Positions 13,409-25,559 of a stretch of 64,000 nt of DNA are shown here, in pieces. Origin of the DNA: Isoetes taiwanensis. Lineage: Eukaryota; Streptophyta; Lycopodiopsida; Isoetales; Isoetaceae. The notes under the pieces were generated by a model, which was given only the letters and a program-made list of their open reading frames with translations, did not search any database and was not told where the DNA came from. Location of the stretch: assembly GCA_021234155.1 (NCBI GenBank), contig JAJEKV010000030.1, positions 5,992,708 through 6,056,707 on the forward strand, in the 5' to 3' direction. Each line of letters starts with the position of its first letter. Position 1 is the first letter of the stretch. The position numbers were made by a program, and so were the translations under genes.

Positions 13409-13630
13409 TGCTTAGTGCTGTAAGTGCTTTCAGTGCTAAAACAGTTGAAGAATATCGATATCAAAAAATAAAAAAAGAAGACAATCTTGATTTAGGACTG
13501 GGAAATATCATGTTTTACATAATGGAGTAGCCCATTAACAACCACATACACAAACAATTTATAGATTCATGCCCTTAATTTCTAAGTACTTAAGTGCTTA
13601 AGTGCTTTAAGTGCTTAAGTGCTTTAGGTA
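13409..13630. repeat. AGTGCTTA-type short repeats in transposase introns
   Basis: Runs of AAGTGCTTAAGTGCTT-like octamers occur at about 13585-13628, with a related run at 13409-13440. Both fall between coding blocks of the minus-strand transposase gene, beside the probable splice sites. Confidence 0.6.
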
Positions 13631-14144
13631 TGCAGAGGAAAACCAGTAAAGTATACCTTGTTATGTCATTATCAGTGGGATTGTTGTTGAAGTACCACCT
13701 AAGAAATGCAACCACCTCCTTTGCACACTGCAATTTCTTTCCATCATATTTCATCTGTTCCTTTGTTAGAATCCTCTTGATGACAGCTCCAGCACCATCA
13801 TGCTCACCTTTTCCATGTGAGCTAGCAAAAAAATTCCAGAGAATATCCTTTTGAAGATGTTTGTGAAACCTACCAAGGAAGTAAAATGGTCTTGAAGAAC
13901 AGCCATCACTCCAGAAAACATGTTTGTTATAGTTAATTCCCATAGATTTTAGCCAATCTGCATGATTTTGGAGACAATGCTGGACAAACTCAGTATCATG
14001 AGTTTTGTCATCACTGATATAGAAGTGAGTCTCCTTCACAATTCCTTTCAATGAGTTTTTTCTTTTCTCTTTTGCAGCATTTTTCTTTTTAATCTCTTTG
14101 TCATCTTCTTCCTTCTTACTCGTCTTTGCTACGCCTCGATTTTC

Positions 14145-14589
14145 TCATTCTTCTATAAGTGATGTGTACAAGAATGGAGACCTGATCAGTATGCGAATGG
14201 CAGGATTGAGCTTCTTGTTAAATTTTGAATCCTTAACCGGCAGGCTTTCCAATCCCAGCGATGTGTACCGTTGATTGAAGCCTTGTGATAGGGCGTAACA
14301 GGCACCCAACCCACCCCAAATGGATGTAGAGGCAGCTGAAAACGTGGAAACAGGCAGCTTTGGCATCGGATTCAGCCTCGGAGCTGATAATCCAGGTCTG
14401 GAAGATGCCCAACCTATGATAATCTAGTTGTGGGAGCTGATAATCGAGCTATGGGTGATGATAATCGAGCTGTGGGTGCAGGAATGGGTGAGGAAACTTT
14501 GCCTGCCGGTTAAAGGAGATAAACACCCACAACGCCTAGGATAATAAGCGGGCTCGCCCCCCTCGCTGCTGTTTATTTATAAAAGCTCA
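14145..14589. other. Insertion interrupting the transposase gene
   Basis: This segment separates the block ending in the IDFAENY motif from the block containing FWSDGCSS. It includes short reiterations of GAGCTGATAATC around 14383-14480. No transposon ends were identified. It may be an intron enlarged by an insertion. Confidence 0.4.
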
Positions 14590-14786
14590 GCAGGGTGTTT
14601 ATCCCCTTCATAATTCTCTGCAAAATCTATCACAGAGACAATAGTATCATCTGCAAATGTTGTCAAACATTGCCCGACTCCGGGCTCGCCTAAGGGGCTC
14701 GCAGGGGTGTTTATCCCCTTCATAATTCTCTGCAAAATCTATCACAGAGACAATAGTATCATCTGCAAATGTTGTCAAACATTGCC
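14590..14786. repeat. Direct duplication of 85 bp spanning a putative catalytic motif
   Basis: 14590-14674 and 14701-14786 are almost identical, differing by one G. They are separated by 26 bp. On the minus strand each copy encodes the stretch from the CLTTFADD region through IDFAENYEGDKHP, so the putative first catalytic aspartate is present twice. Confidence 0.85.
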
Positions 14787-16383
14787 TGAATTGTTTTGCT
14801 TGCCAATGAGCTCTGTAATTATGTGGAACAAATGTCTTCAGAGTTTTAGTTGCATACTGATGGAATTCAAAAGGAGAACCTGATTTGTATGCCAATCTTG
14901 TAACCTTTGAAGGTTTCTTGCCAGCCCTAGTTTTCTTGTTCGTACTTCTTTGCTGCTAGAAGAGGATAAAGCTTTAATTTACCTCTACACTAACACACAT
15001 AAAACTTCGGTAAAATCTAAACTACTTTTACTGCTCAAACACTTTCCAATTAACATCCCGCTTTTATTATTCTTAACCTTCTCTCTGGGGCATGTTGGCA
15101 GCCTATATTAAAGCAATCAAATATGTTAAAATCAAGGCAATCAAAACTGGAAATTGCAAGGAAACCACACTTGCCTCTTCAAACCACACTTTGTACATGT
15201 CTGCATTAGACATGCATGCTTGTGCCATTCATCATTCTCATCCTTAGCGCACACAATTTGTCTCCAATAATCACTAGTTGATTTGATTGTGTGTTCTTTA
15301 GCAATACACGTTGGACCCGAACCACAAATTCTGCACTTACACTTGCAATCTTTGTGTACACCATAAGGATCAGTCCTCATGTTATTTATGGCTTGCATGG
15401 CAAACTCAAGATGCAGATGGTATTGGCAACAACATGTTTCTCTTTCTTGAAGCCTCCTAATATAGCTTGGTTTCAATCGTTCAAAAGTCTGCTGGGATAT
15501 GTTCATATCAGGATGTTCCTTTTCAAAAGCAAGGTATAGTTGCAACTGAACAAAAAAAAAACAAATTTAGATTTCAGAACCATGTAAGAAATATAGAAAC
15601 TAAAAAAGCATGAGAATAACAAATAAATGGTTCAAAGAATACCTGTGTCACTTCTAGCAAATGTATTGGATGGTCAATTTTCTCACCACTCTCAGTTACA
15701 TGCTTTCTAACATGTTTTTTATAAGGTGAAACTCGTGTATTCTCATGCCAAAACCTTCTCACAACACTTATCTCTTCTGGGGAAAGTGCATCAAATCTCT
15801 TCTTCCTTGCATGCATTGACCATGGACCAAAGATCAAACTCTCGCACATATTAGTCTTCTAAGTGCACGGGCTACAGTTTTTCTTGGGAATTGAAAGAAG
15901 CCTTGAAATTGCTCTCTCGATTAGTCCCTTTAACTGTGGAAGTCGCCATTTGGAGGGGGTCTTCCTTGCTTGGAGTACATCAGTACTTCTTTGAAATTTT
16001 TGTGCCTGCATGGTTTCTCTCACATTGGAAATCATATCTTTCATCACATGAAATTCCTTGGGATTTGCTATAGTAACATGTGGTAAATGTTTGATCCTTT
16101 TTAAAAAACTGTATGCTACTCTTCCTTTTGAATCATCATCAGCACAATTCCTTACAATGTGAAAAAAAGAATCCTCTAACTCTTTTGAAAGTTCCTGTTG
16201 TCTTCTTTGACTCAGAGAACGTTCTTTTTTCTTCTGTACTAAAGGTGCAATGTTCTCCTTCTCCAATTCTCTAATCCTCTTTCTGGATTCTTGTTTTCTC
16301 CTGGATTCTAGCTCCAAGTAAATTCTTCGTTTAGCAGAATCAATGCTTTCAGGAGAACTTGCCATGAAATTGATATGATCAAG

Positions 16384-16388
16384 GAATT
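16384..16388. repeat. Target-site duplication GAATT, left copy of the chromovirus
   Basis: GAATT directly precedes the TGTGACG terminus and is found again directly after the CGTCACA terminus at 35324-35328. This pairs the two ends as one insertion event. Confidence 0.8.
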
Positions 16389-18019
16389 TGTGACGCTCCC
16401 TGCTAAACATACGGCGCCCGGCCGTACACTTGGCAGGAAATCCCTCGTCCGGCTCAACAACCGCACATGCCCTTCGTCTACCTTGCACTCTGAGGTGACC
16501 CTAGTGCGGGGAGGGGACACGAAGGTGTCTTGCGCACCCTTCCCCTATGGGCTCCTATATCAGCGAAAGCGATAAACAAGTCAGAACTAGCATCAAACAT
16601 ATAAATACTACCCCGAAGGGTAGTCCATCACACATATACCACTGCAAAGATGATAATCATAAACCGTAAAACATGATAGCTCCTACCCAGGCTCAGACTC
16701 GTAAGGAGGATGGCTGACCGGCTAGGCCTCAAGATAGAGCAGACCGAGTCATAACAATGGCGGGGCTGGCATAAGACAATGGCTAGGGTTGACCACTCCA
16801 TCCGCCCCTCCTGTGCATACTTTGCAGATGGGCTAGATCAGGCTCTGGCATGACTCTAACCTCCCGGATACGCAATCCCACGGTATCACCCATCGGGACT
16901 ACTCCAGGTTGCATCTCCCTGGTCCGTCGAGGTAGGAAGGGTTGCATCTCCCCTTCCCGGGGTCTAGAGCTCCACGGGCGGCTAGAGAATCGTGACGACA
17001 CACGATTCGTACCCGACTGAACCCCCCAAAACAAGAGTCAAGCTGACACTTGCAACTCTTGAGAGGCAGGGCGACACCATTGCCCCAGGAGGTGTCGGAC
17101 CCATGCTCGGCCCACACGAAGTGACCGACCATAAGCCTAGCCCACTATGGGATCCCCCGTAGCCCCCACTCGGCAGGGATCCACCCTCCATCTTGCCTCT
17201 AGCCCCGTTGTGTAGTGCTGAGTCGCATCATAGCTTCCATAGCCCGGTGGGTTCCTATGCACATGCCGCACTAATAGGAACTAAGGGATCTACACTAGGA
17301 GCATACTACATATGGCCCTAGGTCTCTATCCCCCTTCCCAATACAAGAGGAGCAAACATGATCAACCAACATCCCATAACATCATATCATGATAATCATA
17401 ATAAGAACATCTTAACCTAATCTAACTAACAGTTAGGGTTCCTTGATTAGGGTTTAAGATGTTCAACAAGGTTCTAGGGTGGCTCTACTCTAGACACGAA
17501 ATACTAACCCATCTGGAGTGCTAACTTCCAGATGTACTAACATGAACTCTACTCAACCTACCTCCTCCAGAAGCACTTCCTCCCATCCCTGGCGTCTCCA
17601 TGCTCCTTGACGTGGGTCAAAGGCTTGCTCCCTCAACGATCATGCACACCTTCCAGGGGCTGCTGCTCCAGGCTAGGCTATGACGAACGATGCTCGAAAC
17701 CGGGTTTCGGGCACGTAGATGAGAGTTCAGGTGCTAGGTCAGGGGGAAAGGGTCTAGCGTTAGGGTTAGAGCCCATATAGGTGTGGGTCCACATGGGATG
17801 CCACGTGGCACCACTAGGACGAGGCCGTGTGGCGGTTGCCCAATAGGATGAGGCCATGTGGGAATGGGCCTTATCCTAAGGTTATCTAAGTTAAACAATT
17901 AACTTAGATGTGCACCCCTTGCCACTTTCTAAGGCATACAAGGCTACCTAGGTAGACTTGTATGGTGACGGGTCCAGGAATATACGTATTTATAGCGTAT
18001 ATTCCTCTGGAACATCACA
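16389..18019 (-). repeat. 3' LTR of the chromovirus
   Basis: 1631 bp with TG...CA ends, uninterrupted. The portion 17310-18019 differs from 34620-35323 by only about a dozen substitutions, implying a fairly recent insertion. The first 700 bp show many more small indels among copies. Confidence 0.85.
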
Positions 18020-18033
18020 TTCTCCCCCCCTTA
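18020..18033 (-). other. Polypurine tract
   Basis: On the minus strand the sequence directly before the 3' LTR reads CTAAGGGGGGAGA, the expected plus-strand DNA primer for a Ty3-type element. Confidence 0.8.
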
Positions 18034-18399
18034 GGACAATGCTGTCCTCAGCATTGCGCTAAGGTGACGAGCCTACTCTATCCTGCAAAACCACAGAAGA
18101 ACATACACTCCAATTTAAACGATCAACTTCCTATTAAAGAGTTAAATGTCAAAATTTAGGCTATATTTGTACTTATACAAAATTATATAGCCTTAACAAG
18201 GTTACTTCTTACAATAATTCAAAATATTATTATAAGAGTTATTAGGGTTTATAATCTAAATTATGGTTCCTCCATCTTCTCGTAATGCGCCCCACTTCGA
18301 TGCTCACTTCTCACTTTCCTGCACAAGGAGCACATTACGTTAGTTTAATTAATAAGTTTGTGGTTTTAGGGGACCACCCCCCTTACCAATACCTTGCAC

Positions 18400-18800
18400 T
18401 CGATCATGGTCCTTTCGGATTTGAGCTTAAGGACCATTTAAGATGATCCCATCATCGCCCATGATCAAGTGCTACCTTGTACTCGGTTACCCTAAGGTCT
18501 AATACCCCTAGTGCATCATGCCCCAAGGGTTTTAAGCTAGGGAACGTCTCACGATCCCATCATCGCACATGATCACTTTGACCTTCACCATGACCCCCCT
18601 ACGGCCAGGTGTGCGAACCCCGCATCGTGGCATAGGGAGCATCCGACCGATGTCCCATCATCGCGCACTATGCCTTACTTCTCTCTCTCTCTCGCATGAC
18701 CCTATTGGTCATGCGCACCTCTTGGTGCATGTTGGCCTAGAGAACGCCTTAAAGGCTTATCTCATCATCGCCCACATGTTCCAAGATTCTGGCATATGTA
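18400..18800. repeat. About 105-bp degenerate tandem repeat with CCCATCATCGC core
   Basis: CCCATCATCGC(C/A)CATGATC-like cores recur near 18447, 18556, 18655 and 18764, each inside a similar but diverged context. The array lies between the chromodomain coding end and the polypurine tract, so it is in the 3' untranslated part of the element. Confidence 0.65.
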
Positions 18801-18908
18801 TTCCACTAGCTAGAATACATCTGCCAGAGCTAGAGGCTAACTAAGAAACATACTAAGCTAACCTCCTCGGCAAAGTCGGGTCGACCAAGCCGGGAGACCT
18901 CTAAGCCA

Positions 18909-20020
18909 TCAAACTCCTTCATAAACTCTGGGTATTGCTTCTTCCACGGGCAAGTGCTTCCACTTGACCAAATACTGGAGGAACTGAGACCTCCTAGTCT
19001 TCTTGAATGACTTATCAAGAAGTAATTCAGGCACAATTTCGACTTGCTCCTCCATCATTTCCAACAAAGTTGGAGTATCCAAGACCTCCTCAGGGTTAGG
19101 ATTGTGCTTTTTCAATAAACTTACATGGAAGACCTTGTGAACTTTGAGATGGGCCGGAAGATCCAACTTGTAGGCTTGGGAGCCCACTCTCTCCAAAATC
19201 TTGAACGGACCAGCCCATCGAGGGGCAAGCTTCTTGCAACTCCCAATCCAGAAGCTTAGCTTGCTTTTACCTTGATCTTCAACCACACGCTATCGCCTTC
19301 ACCTTGAACTCCCCTTACGGTCCCGTGCCGATCGGCCACACCTCTTACCGGCCGACTTCTTGTTGCTAGAAGGTATCCCCTTACTTCTTCCACCAGTGGG
19401 CGCATATCACCTAGCATCTGGCTGGGATACTTCAACCTTTGACGAGATTGTGCGGTGTGTGGGGGTTAGGCAATCGGTACCACAGCACCTTATGATGCGG
19501 CACTATTACGCCAAGTGGATGTACTCATCCCACTTGGACCGCTTATTCCACACATAACTTCTAAGCATGTCTTCAATAATTCGATTAGATGCGCTCCGTC
19601 GACCATCGTCTCATGGATGATAAAGTCGTGCTCATGGAGAGCTTAAATGCGAATGGTGCTAAAGAGGTCCCGCCAAAAAAGCACTCATAAACTTGGAATC
19701 TGTCCAAATTATTTCCCGAGGCATGCCATGGAGCCTAAAAATCTCCTTTACAAATAACTTGGCGGTATCTAATGTTTGTCCAGTAGTCTTACAAGGCACA
19801 AAATGTGCCATCTTAGATAATTTGTCTACTACGACCATTAATGCATCCTTGCCTCGAAGAGTTTTGGGAAGTCCTGTGATAAAATCCATGCTTGCCACTT
19901 CCCATTTCGCATTCGGCACTGCTAGAGGTTCCAAGGCTCCTGGAATTCAAGTCGCTCCGCTTTGGATTTGTCGGGCACAACCGGCACTCCTGATATATCT
20001 TGCTATCTCGCTTCTTCATT
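18909..20020 (-). pseudogene. Integrase and chromodomain of the chromovirus
   Basis: The integrase core at 19934-19659 starts with WEVASMDFITGLPKT (first catalytic Asp) and has REIIWTDSKFMSAF (second Asp). The Glu region, around 19630, is frameshifted (DGR...NRIIEDMLRSYV). The C-terminal part at 19286-18909 has a typical GPF/Y stretch (RWAGPFKILERVG, YKLDLP, VFHVSLLKKH) and ends in a chromodomain-like segment (LVKWKHLPVEEA). In chromoviruses this domain binds histone marks and guides integration. Frames are broken between the two blocks. Confidence 0.8.
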
Positions 20021-20181
20021 CCCTACTGAAATAACTACTTCAATCTTGAAGTAGGTCTTCATAAAACCCCATGCCCTCAAGAGTTGGGTTGTTGTGTGTG
20101 TCATGAAGAATCAGCTTCCTTATACCTGACGATTCGGGCACACACAACTTATCCTTATGGTACAACAGGTTGCCTTCCTTC

Positions 20182-21822
20182 TTATAATGCTTGAAGGCTT
20201 TTCGTTTTCTGTTCTAGCCTCCTTAGAGAGGCTTTCCCAAACCTCCTTGAAATCACCATCAAATGGCAATGTCTCCTCAATTTTCTTGCCATATCCACTC
20301 GAAAGAGTTGATATAGCATTACAATGTGTTCTCGTCTCAAGGGGTCTCTAGAAAGAGCATCAGCAACCACATTCAACTTACCTGGCTTATAAGTAATCTC
20401 AAAATCATACTCTTCTAGGAATTCCATCCACCTCCTTTGCCTTAGATTGAGGAACGGTTGGGTAAAGATGTAGGCTCTGGTGATCAGTATCTAACTGAAA
20501 CTTCCTCCCAAGCAAATAATGCCTCCAAATACGAAGAGCTCAATAGCTAGCAGTTCCTGATCATGGGTTGGATAGCGCTGCTCGGTGTCGTTCAACTTCT
20601 TGGAATCATAGGCCACTACTCTTCCTTCTTGCATAAGGACTCATCTTGCTTGCGTCTGTTGCTACAATCTTGTCCTTGTCTGGATCTGGCAGAACTAGCA
20701 CTGGTGCTGTTGTTAAGGCTTCCTTAAGCTTTTCAAATGAAGCTTGAACATTTTCTAGCCAATGTGTTCTCCAATCTTTCACCTTAACACTCTTAGTGAG
20801 GTCCGTCAAAGGGGACGCCCACTTAGCGAAGTCCTTCACGAACTTCCTGTAATAACCGCTGCACCTAGAAAGCTTCTTACCTCCGCCACATTCTTTGGTG
20901 CTGGCCAATCCACTCATCAAGCTTCAATCTTTATGGGGTCGGTGGAGATCCCTTCCACCCGATATCACATGGCCCAAGTACTCCACTCTTTCAAGAGCAA
21001 AGTGGCATTTGGAGAGCTTTCCATACAAGCGATGTCATGCTTTAACTTTTCCAACACCCTTCTCAAATGTTGACCATAATCTTCGATGGACTTGTCAGAG
21101 ACTAGAATGTCGTCGGAAGAAGACAATGACAAACTCATCTAGGAATTCCCTCAAGACGCCGCTCATGAGGCGCATGAAGGTTGCTGGAGCATCTCGACAA
21201 CCCAAAGGGCATTATCAGAACTCAAAGTGACCATACCGCTGCTTCTAAAGGCGGTCTTATGGATATCCTCTTCTTTTATTCTTATCTGATGGTACCCTGA
21301 CCTCAAATCAATTTTAGAGAATACCTTTGCTCCTTGAGCTGGTCCATTAAATCATCTGCCTTGGCAATGCATACTTATTCTTTATCGCCCGCTTGTTGAG
21401 TCGGGCGATAGTCTATGCACATTCTTAAGCTCCCATCTTTCTTCTTCACGAAGAGTATAGGTGCTCCAAAAAGGAGACACACTTGCTCTAATAAACCCAA
21501 GCTCAAGCAATTCCTGAGCTACTTCTTGAGCTCAATCAACTCCGGGTGCTCATCCTATAAGGCTTTGCCGGTAGGCTTAGCATCCAGGGCTAGTGTGATC
21601 TCACACTCCACACCCCTATAAGGTGGTAGGCTGCGGGATTTCATCCGGGAATACATCCTTGAATTCTGAAATGAGCCTTGCTACCGGCTTGGGCAACCCG
21701 ATTCCCCTTTTGGTCGCTTCCATCCCCGCTTTATTGGGCTCAATTGCCTCTAACCTCAAAATGTAATCCACCTTATTTCTTTCTATACTTTTCCTTAGTC
21801 GCTTCAAAGAAATACACCGCAT
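20182..21822 (-). pseudogene. Reverse transcriptase and RNase H of the chromovirus
   Basis: Begins with an EFKDVFPDEIP stretch typical of the Ty3 protease-RT linker. The catalytic FFDDILV motif is at about 21105-21090 but is broken by one extra C before the GACGAC codons. GYYRKFVKDFAKWASPL and LTTAPVLVLPDPDK mark the thumb/connection, and ATDAS starts RNase [18 protein letters not shown] at 20400-20330 closes RNase H. All motifs are in family order, across at least four frame changes, so no functional enzyme is encoded. Confidence 0.8.
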
Positions 21823-22012
21823 AGAAGAAGTCAGCCTTCTTACCTTTCACTATGAATTTGGTGCCGCCCGTTGGTCTTTGCCATGGCGATCTCATTACGG
21901 TCGCAGTCGATCATGGCTTTTGCTGGTTTTAGGAACTCCATTCCTACTATAAGGTCATACCTTCCAATTTCCATGACCTCTGCCCCCATCGGCCACTTAC
22001 TTCCACTAAGGT

Positions 22013-22201
22013 CTATGTCGAATGTGATCCTCCTCCCCTTAGTGTGTCAATGGCGCCGCTTGCCATAGCAACTAGCCTTGGCTTAGACTTCAATACCTTG
22101 TTCTTCATTAGGGCAGCCAGCCTAGGAGAGGCAAAGTTGTGAGAGCTACCTGTGTCTATGAGGACTACATATGGGTTGCTATCCATTTCCATCAGCCGCA
22201 A
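22013..22201 (-). pseudogene. Retroviral-type aspartic protease of the chromovirus
   Basis: The frame contains VVLIDTGSSHNF, the DTGS active-site loop of Ty3 retropepsins, about 15 residues from the open start. It lies between the gag zinc knuckle and the RT, the usual place. The frame ends soon after LRGGGSHST, so it is truncated. Confidence 0.75.
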
Positions 22202-22264
22202 TGACTGTCGACCCGATTTTCAATATCACCGACTCAATATTTGCACAGATATGGCACTCACTAT

Positions 22265-23498
22265 CTATGAAGTCCCGGGCCTCATGCCGGTCGTCGCTTC
22301 ATCCCGCTTCACAGGTGAATCCCAATCCCCAAGCTCTGCCAAAGCTGCCTTCATGACGAATGGGCAATCATGTGTTCGGTGCCTTGGCTGGAAGCACCTG
22401 AAACATAGCTTCTTCTCGATACACTCCTGTCTCTTCTCCTTCGGCAGACTGTCTAAAAGACGCTTCAAGGCACTACCCCCTGATGCATTCTGTGGCTTAC
22501 GATCCCCAAAGTTCTTACCCTGAGCTCTTCCTTGCCGGCCTCCTCCGATGGCGTAGAATGCTGATTGCTTACTCTGGTACTGCCTTTGGTACGCCTGTTG
22601 ACTTTCCTTTGAAGGTCGATCGCTTCCCCGGCGTTCTTGGAGCTTCTTCCAAACTTATGGCTTTATCCTCACTTCCTTCCGCCACGATTTTGGGTTGATT
22701 GCTCGACTAGCCTTTTGATATTCTTTGTTCAATCCCTCAATGTAAGTTTCAACCGCTTGCCTTTCCGAAACTCGGGGGACATGGAGCCCGAAAGTCGCAT
22801 GAATTCCTCTGTGTACTTTGCTACCGACAAGGTACCACGGTTCAATCACCATAGAATTGTTTGGATCTCACTTTTGCTAGTATGTGATCTAGGCACATAA
22901 TGTCTGCGAAAGGCCTTGCTAAAGGTCTTGAATCTGCAACTGTTCCTTTTGAGCTTGTTGGACTTTGCGTAGCCTTTCCACCAGATTCTAGCTGCTCCTA
23001 TCAAGTTTGTTGTAGCAACCTTCCCTATATCCTTGTCCTTCATGCCATAAGAGTTGCCAAACTCCTCCATCTCACGTCTGCCGGGCTTACGCCTCCATAC
23101 CTGACCTGTCCTTCCCTGAGAACTGACCCAACTTCCTAGTCTTCCACACATTGCTCATAGCACTGTCAACTTTCTTTTGATAGTCATCTGCCTTCCTTGC
23201 CCTGGCTCTTACCTGTGAAGTATCGGACTCACTTTCTGAGCTAGAACTGCCTTGGCCGCCCTGGGTGTCTCATGAACTGAGCTAGGTGGTGTTGGAGTCC
23301 TTTTCTCCTTTTCCTCTTCCTGTCTCTGACATTTCCCTGATTGTCTTGCCCCTCCGGCTGTGGACCTTCCTCGATGCCTTGCTGAGGTAGTGGTGGAGGT
23401 GGGGGTGGTGCAGGTGCATATTCTTGGGCCCAGTGGATCAGCTGATGCATCTGATTCCTCATCTGGACGAGCCTTGCGTTGATTGATTCCACCGTCAT
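22265..23498 (-). pseudogene. Gag of the chromovirus
   Basis: Three frames together give a Ty3-type Gag. There is a proline-rich N-part (23498-23241), a capsid-like part (23151-22655, with AARIWWKGYAKSNK and FSKAFRRHYVP), and a zinc knuckle CFRCFQPRHRTHDC (CX2CX4HX4C) at about 22400. The knuckle binds element RNA in this family. Frameshifts separate the parts, so full-length Gag is not encoded. Confidence 0.75.
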
Positions 23499-23826
23499 TT
23501 CCTCGTTGTTGTCAACTTGATCCCGACCAAATAGGTTTCTAGGTACCCACTGGTGATGTCGGCCCTGGCCTTGAGAACCTGAGCCGGTGTTCCTTGCTGC
23601 AAGGATTAATCATCAATACTTGTTATTTAGGTTACACATTAATCATGCTTATTTATATTTGAATTATTGTTAGATACAAAAGAAATCATATGAAAATTCC
23701 ACTTACAAGTCAAGATCATGGTGAGACATTAATTAATATATAGAAATATATTTCATGAATTACATGATAACAACTGAAGAGAGGATTTTCAATACAATTT
23801 AATTAATCTAGAAAGCAAGTTTTCCG

Positions 23827-24600
23827 TCATCGATGCCCCCTCATAGACTTGAAGAAGTTCTTGACATTCTTCAATCGTAGCCCCTTGCCGACGTTCTGCA
23901 GAATTCTTGCCGCCGATCCTCCTTCTAATGCTCTTGCCATCTGTGGTGCCGGAAGTTCTGGTGCAGTTGCCGCCACTACTGACAAGTGTGCATCCCTGAG
24001 GTGGCCTCTGGTGAAGTCGAGAGAATGGAGAACTACGGCTCTCTTGAAGAGGATAACATGATCTGCTTTGTAGTCTATTCGTGCATGCTGCCCGAAGCCT
24101 GAAAGTGCTATAAGGAGCGCCACAGACTCCTCACCCCTTGGGCTAAACTCCTTATGGAAAACTATCATCTGTCCTTGGCTAAGGGCTGGAAGATAGTACC
24201 TGAGTGATTTGCCCTTAATTCCGCCCCCGGCTCCCGTACCTCTCCTCTCAGCTGCTTCGCCGAACACATCTAATGCGGTAAGGTCTTCGTGGTCTCTCCG
24301 CATCGTAGTTGGATTCTCCAAGTTGATGCTGCTAGAAGCTTCGCGCATACTCCTGGAGCGCACTTGTCGGCTGGAGCTTGGGCCTCTTCCCGGCTTATAC
24401 AGCCTGCTTTGGATCTGTTGGAATTCTTCTTCTGGAATGATGGGTTCTTGATGCTGATACATCTGCCTTATCTGCTAGTACGCTTGAATGTCTGACATGG
24501 TTTCCGGCAGAGGAGTGTCGCCTTCTACTACTTCCCTTGGGATTTCTTGATAGGAGTAGTCGATGAAGTCACCGCCTGCTCCCGGGGTAATTAGGCCTAG
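23827..24600 (-). pseudogene. Unidentified accessory ORF of the chromovirus
   Basis: A 211-residue frame (24462-23827) continues upstream through one TAG (about 24476) into coding-like sequence around GDTPLPETMSDIQAY. It is basic at the end (LRLKNVKNFFKSMRGHR). I recognise no domain. It lies directly upstream of gag in the element's sense direction, where chromoviruses normally have only a leader. It could be a captured gene, a second gag-like ORF or part of a nested element. Confidence 0.4.
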
Positions 24601-24829
24601 GAGCTCATCGATCCTGAGACCTTCTTCTTGGCAATGGGAAGGTTGAGGGATGCCTGGTGCGCAGTATGTACTCTCCCCTTCGATGATGACCGGGGTCGGG
24701 GCCGTGATACCAAATGACGGTTCAATCTCGCCTTAATACTTCCCATTGTCGGATATACGCCTCTCCATCCTTCTTGCCTCCCTCATTTCCCAACTTGGGT
24801 TCTCCCTCTCCTTGCTCTTAATCCCCTGC

Positions 24830-25464
24830 TCAATGCGCAACATAGGTGTTCCGATGTGGAGCCGTAGTATTAGTATCTACGCCTCGATCTCGTGGATATC
24901 TATCTCTACCTCCGAGTGTCGAGGGTGCCAAATCAAAGGTTGAATTGACCGGTTCCCACAGTTGGTTGGATGCGTTGTCTTGCATGAACAAGGCTAGGGC
25001 TGCTTGGGCTGAGAGGTATCTATGCCTATGGTGCTTGCAAGTCATGTAATCTGGCATGTTTCTGGTTCTATCCCACAGCCTACTCTTGCCCCTTGATCCC
25101 CCACCTATAGCTTGGGTAAGAGAGTCTAGGGAAACCCATTTCCCTCCCCTAGGTGGCAAGCTAACTTCCAGGGTAGGATCTGCTGCTCGTACTGGCAAAT
25201 GATGTTGGTGTAGTAGGGAGTTCTGGTCAATGTGGCATGGAGCTCGAAGAGGTGATCGAAGACATGGAAGGCTTGCTCGGCAGGGAAGTCAAGGATGTGG
25301 TTGGTCTCATTGTACCATCTGACAAAGCTTGATGGCGCCATTGGGCAGAGATAACTATGAAAAATGGCTTGCGAAGATGAGTAGGGAGCTGGAAGATCGC
25401 CTGAAGTGCTGAGAGCAGTTTTGATGGGGAGAAAATGACTAGGGTTGCCTCGGGTTCCGTGCAC
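24830..25464 (-). pseudogene. Unidentified accessory coding region of the chromovirus
   Basis: Two overlapping minus frames (25464-25126 and 25198-24830) join near 25150 by a single frameshift. The first has SSFVRWYNETNHILDFPAEQ and the second GGKWVSLDSLTQAIGGG and ALALFMQDNAS. Amino acid composition looks coding, but the family is unknown. It sits between the H3 gene and the ORF at 23827. Confidence 0.35.
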
Positions 25465-25559
25465 AAGGGTTCTTGATGGGAAAAACTTTTGTTCTAAGGG
25501 TATGGGTGTCCAAATAAGCTATCATGAAGTGCAATCCTAAGCTAAACAAGGCAAGAAAC

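Larger units (their letters stand above)
12895..16365 (-). pseudogene. DDE transposase-like gene, multi-exon, broken
   Basis: Coding blocks run right to left. The first is about 16365-15643, starting MASSPESIDSAKRR, with one in-frame TAG near 15860. Next come 15545-about 15174, about 14958-14590, about 14140-13600, and 13420-12895. Splice signals fit at CAG|GTATTC (15643) and TTCAG|TTG (15546). The protein has a basic coiled N-part, a Cys/His block (CCCQYH, CKCKCRICG) and then a plausible catalytic core: IDFAENY, FWSDGCSSRPF and SSHGKGEHDGAGAVIKR. These could supply the D, D and D/E residues. The C-part ends in a Cys cluster (SCFCENC). I know this SHGKG-DG type from invertebrate genomes but cannot name the superfamily. 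A 450-bp insertion and a duplicated catalytic segment lie inside, so it is probably inactive. The chromovirus sits about 24 bp upstream of the start. Confidence 0.6.
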
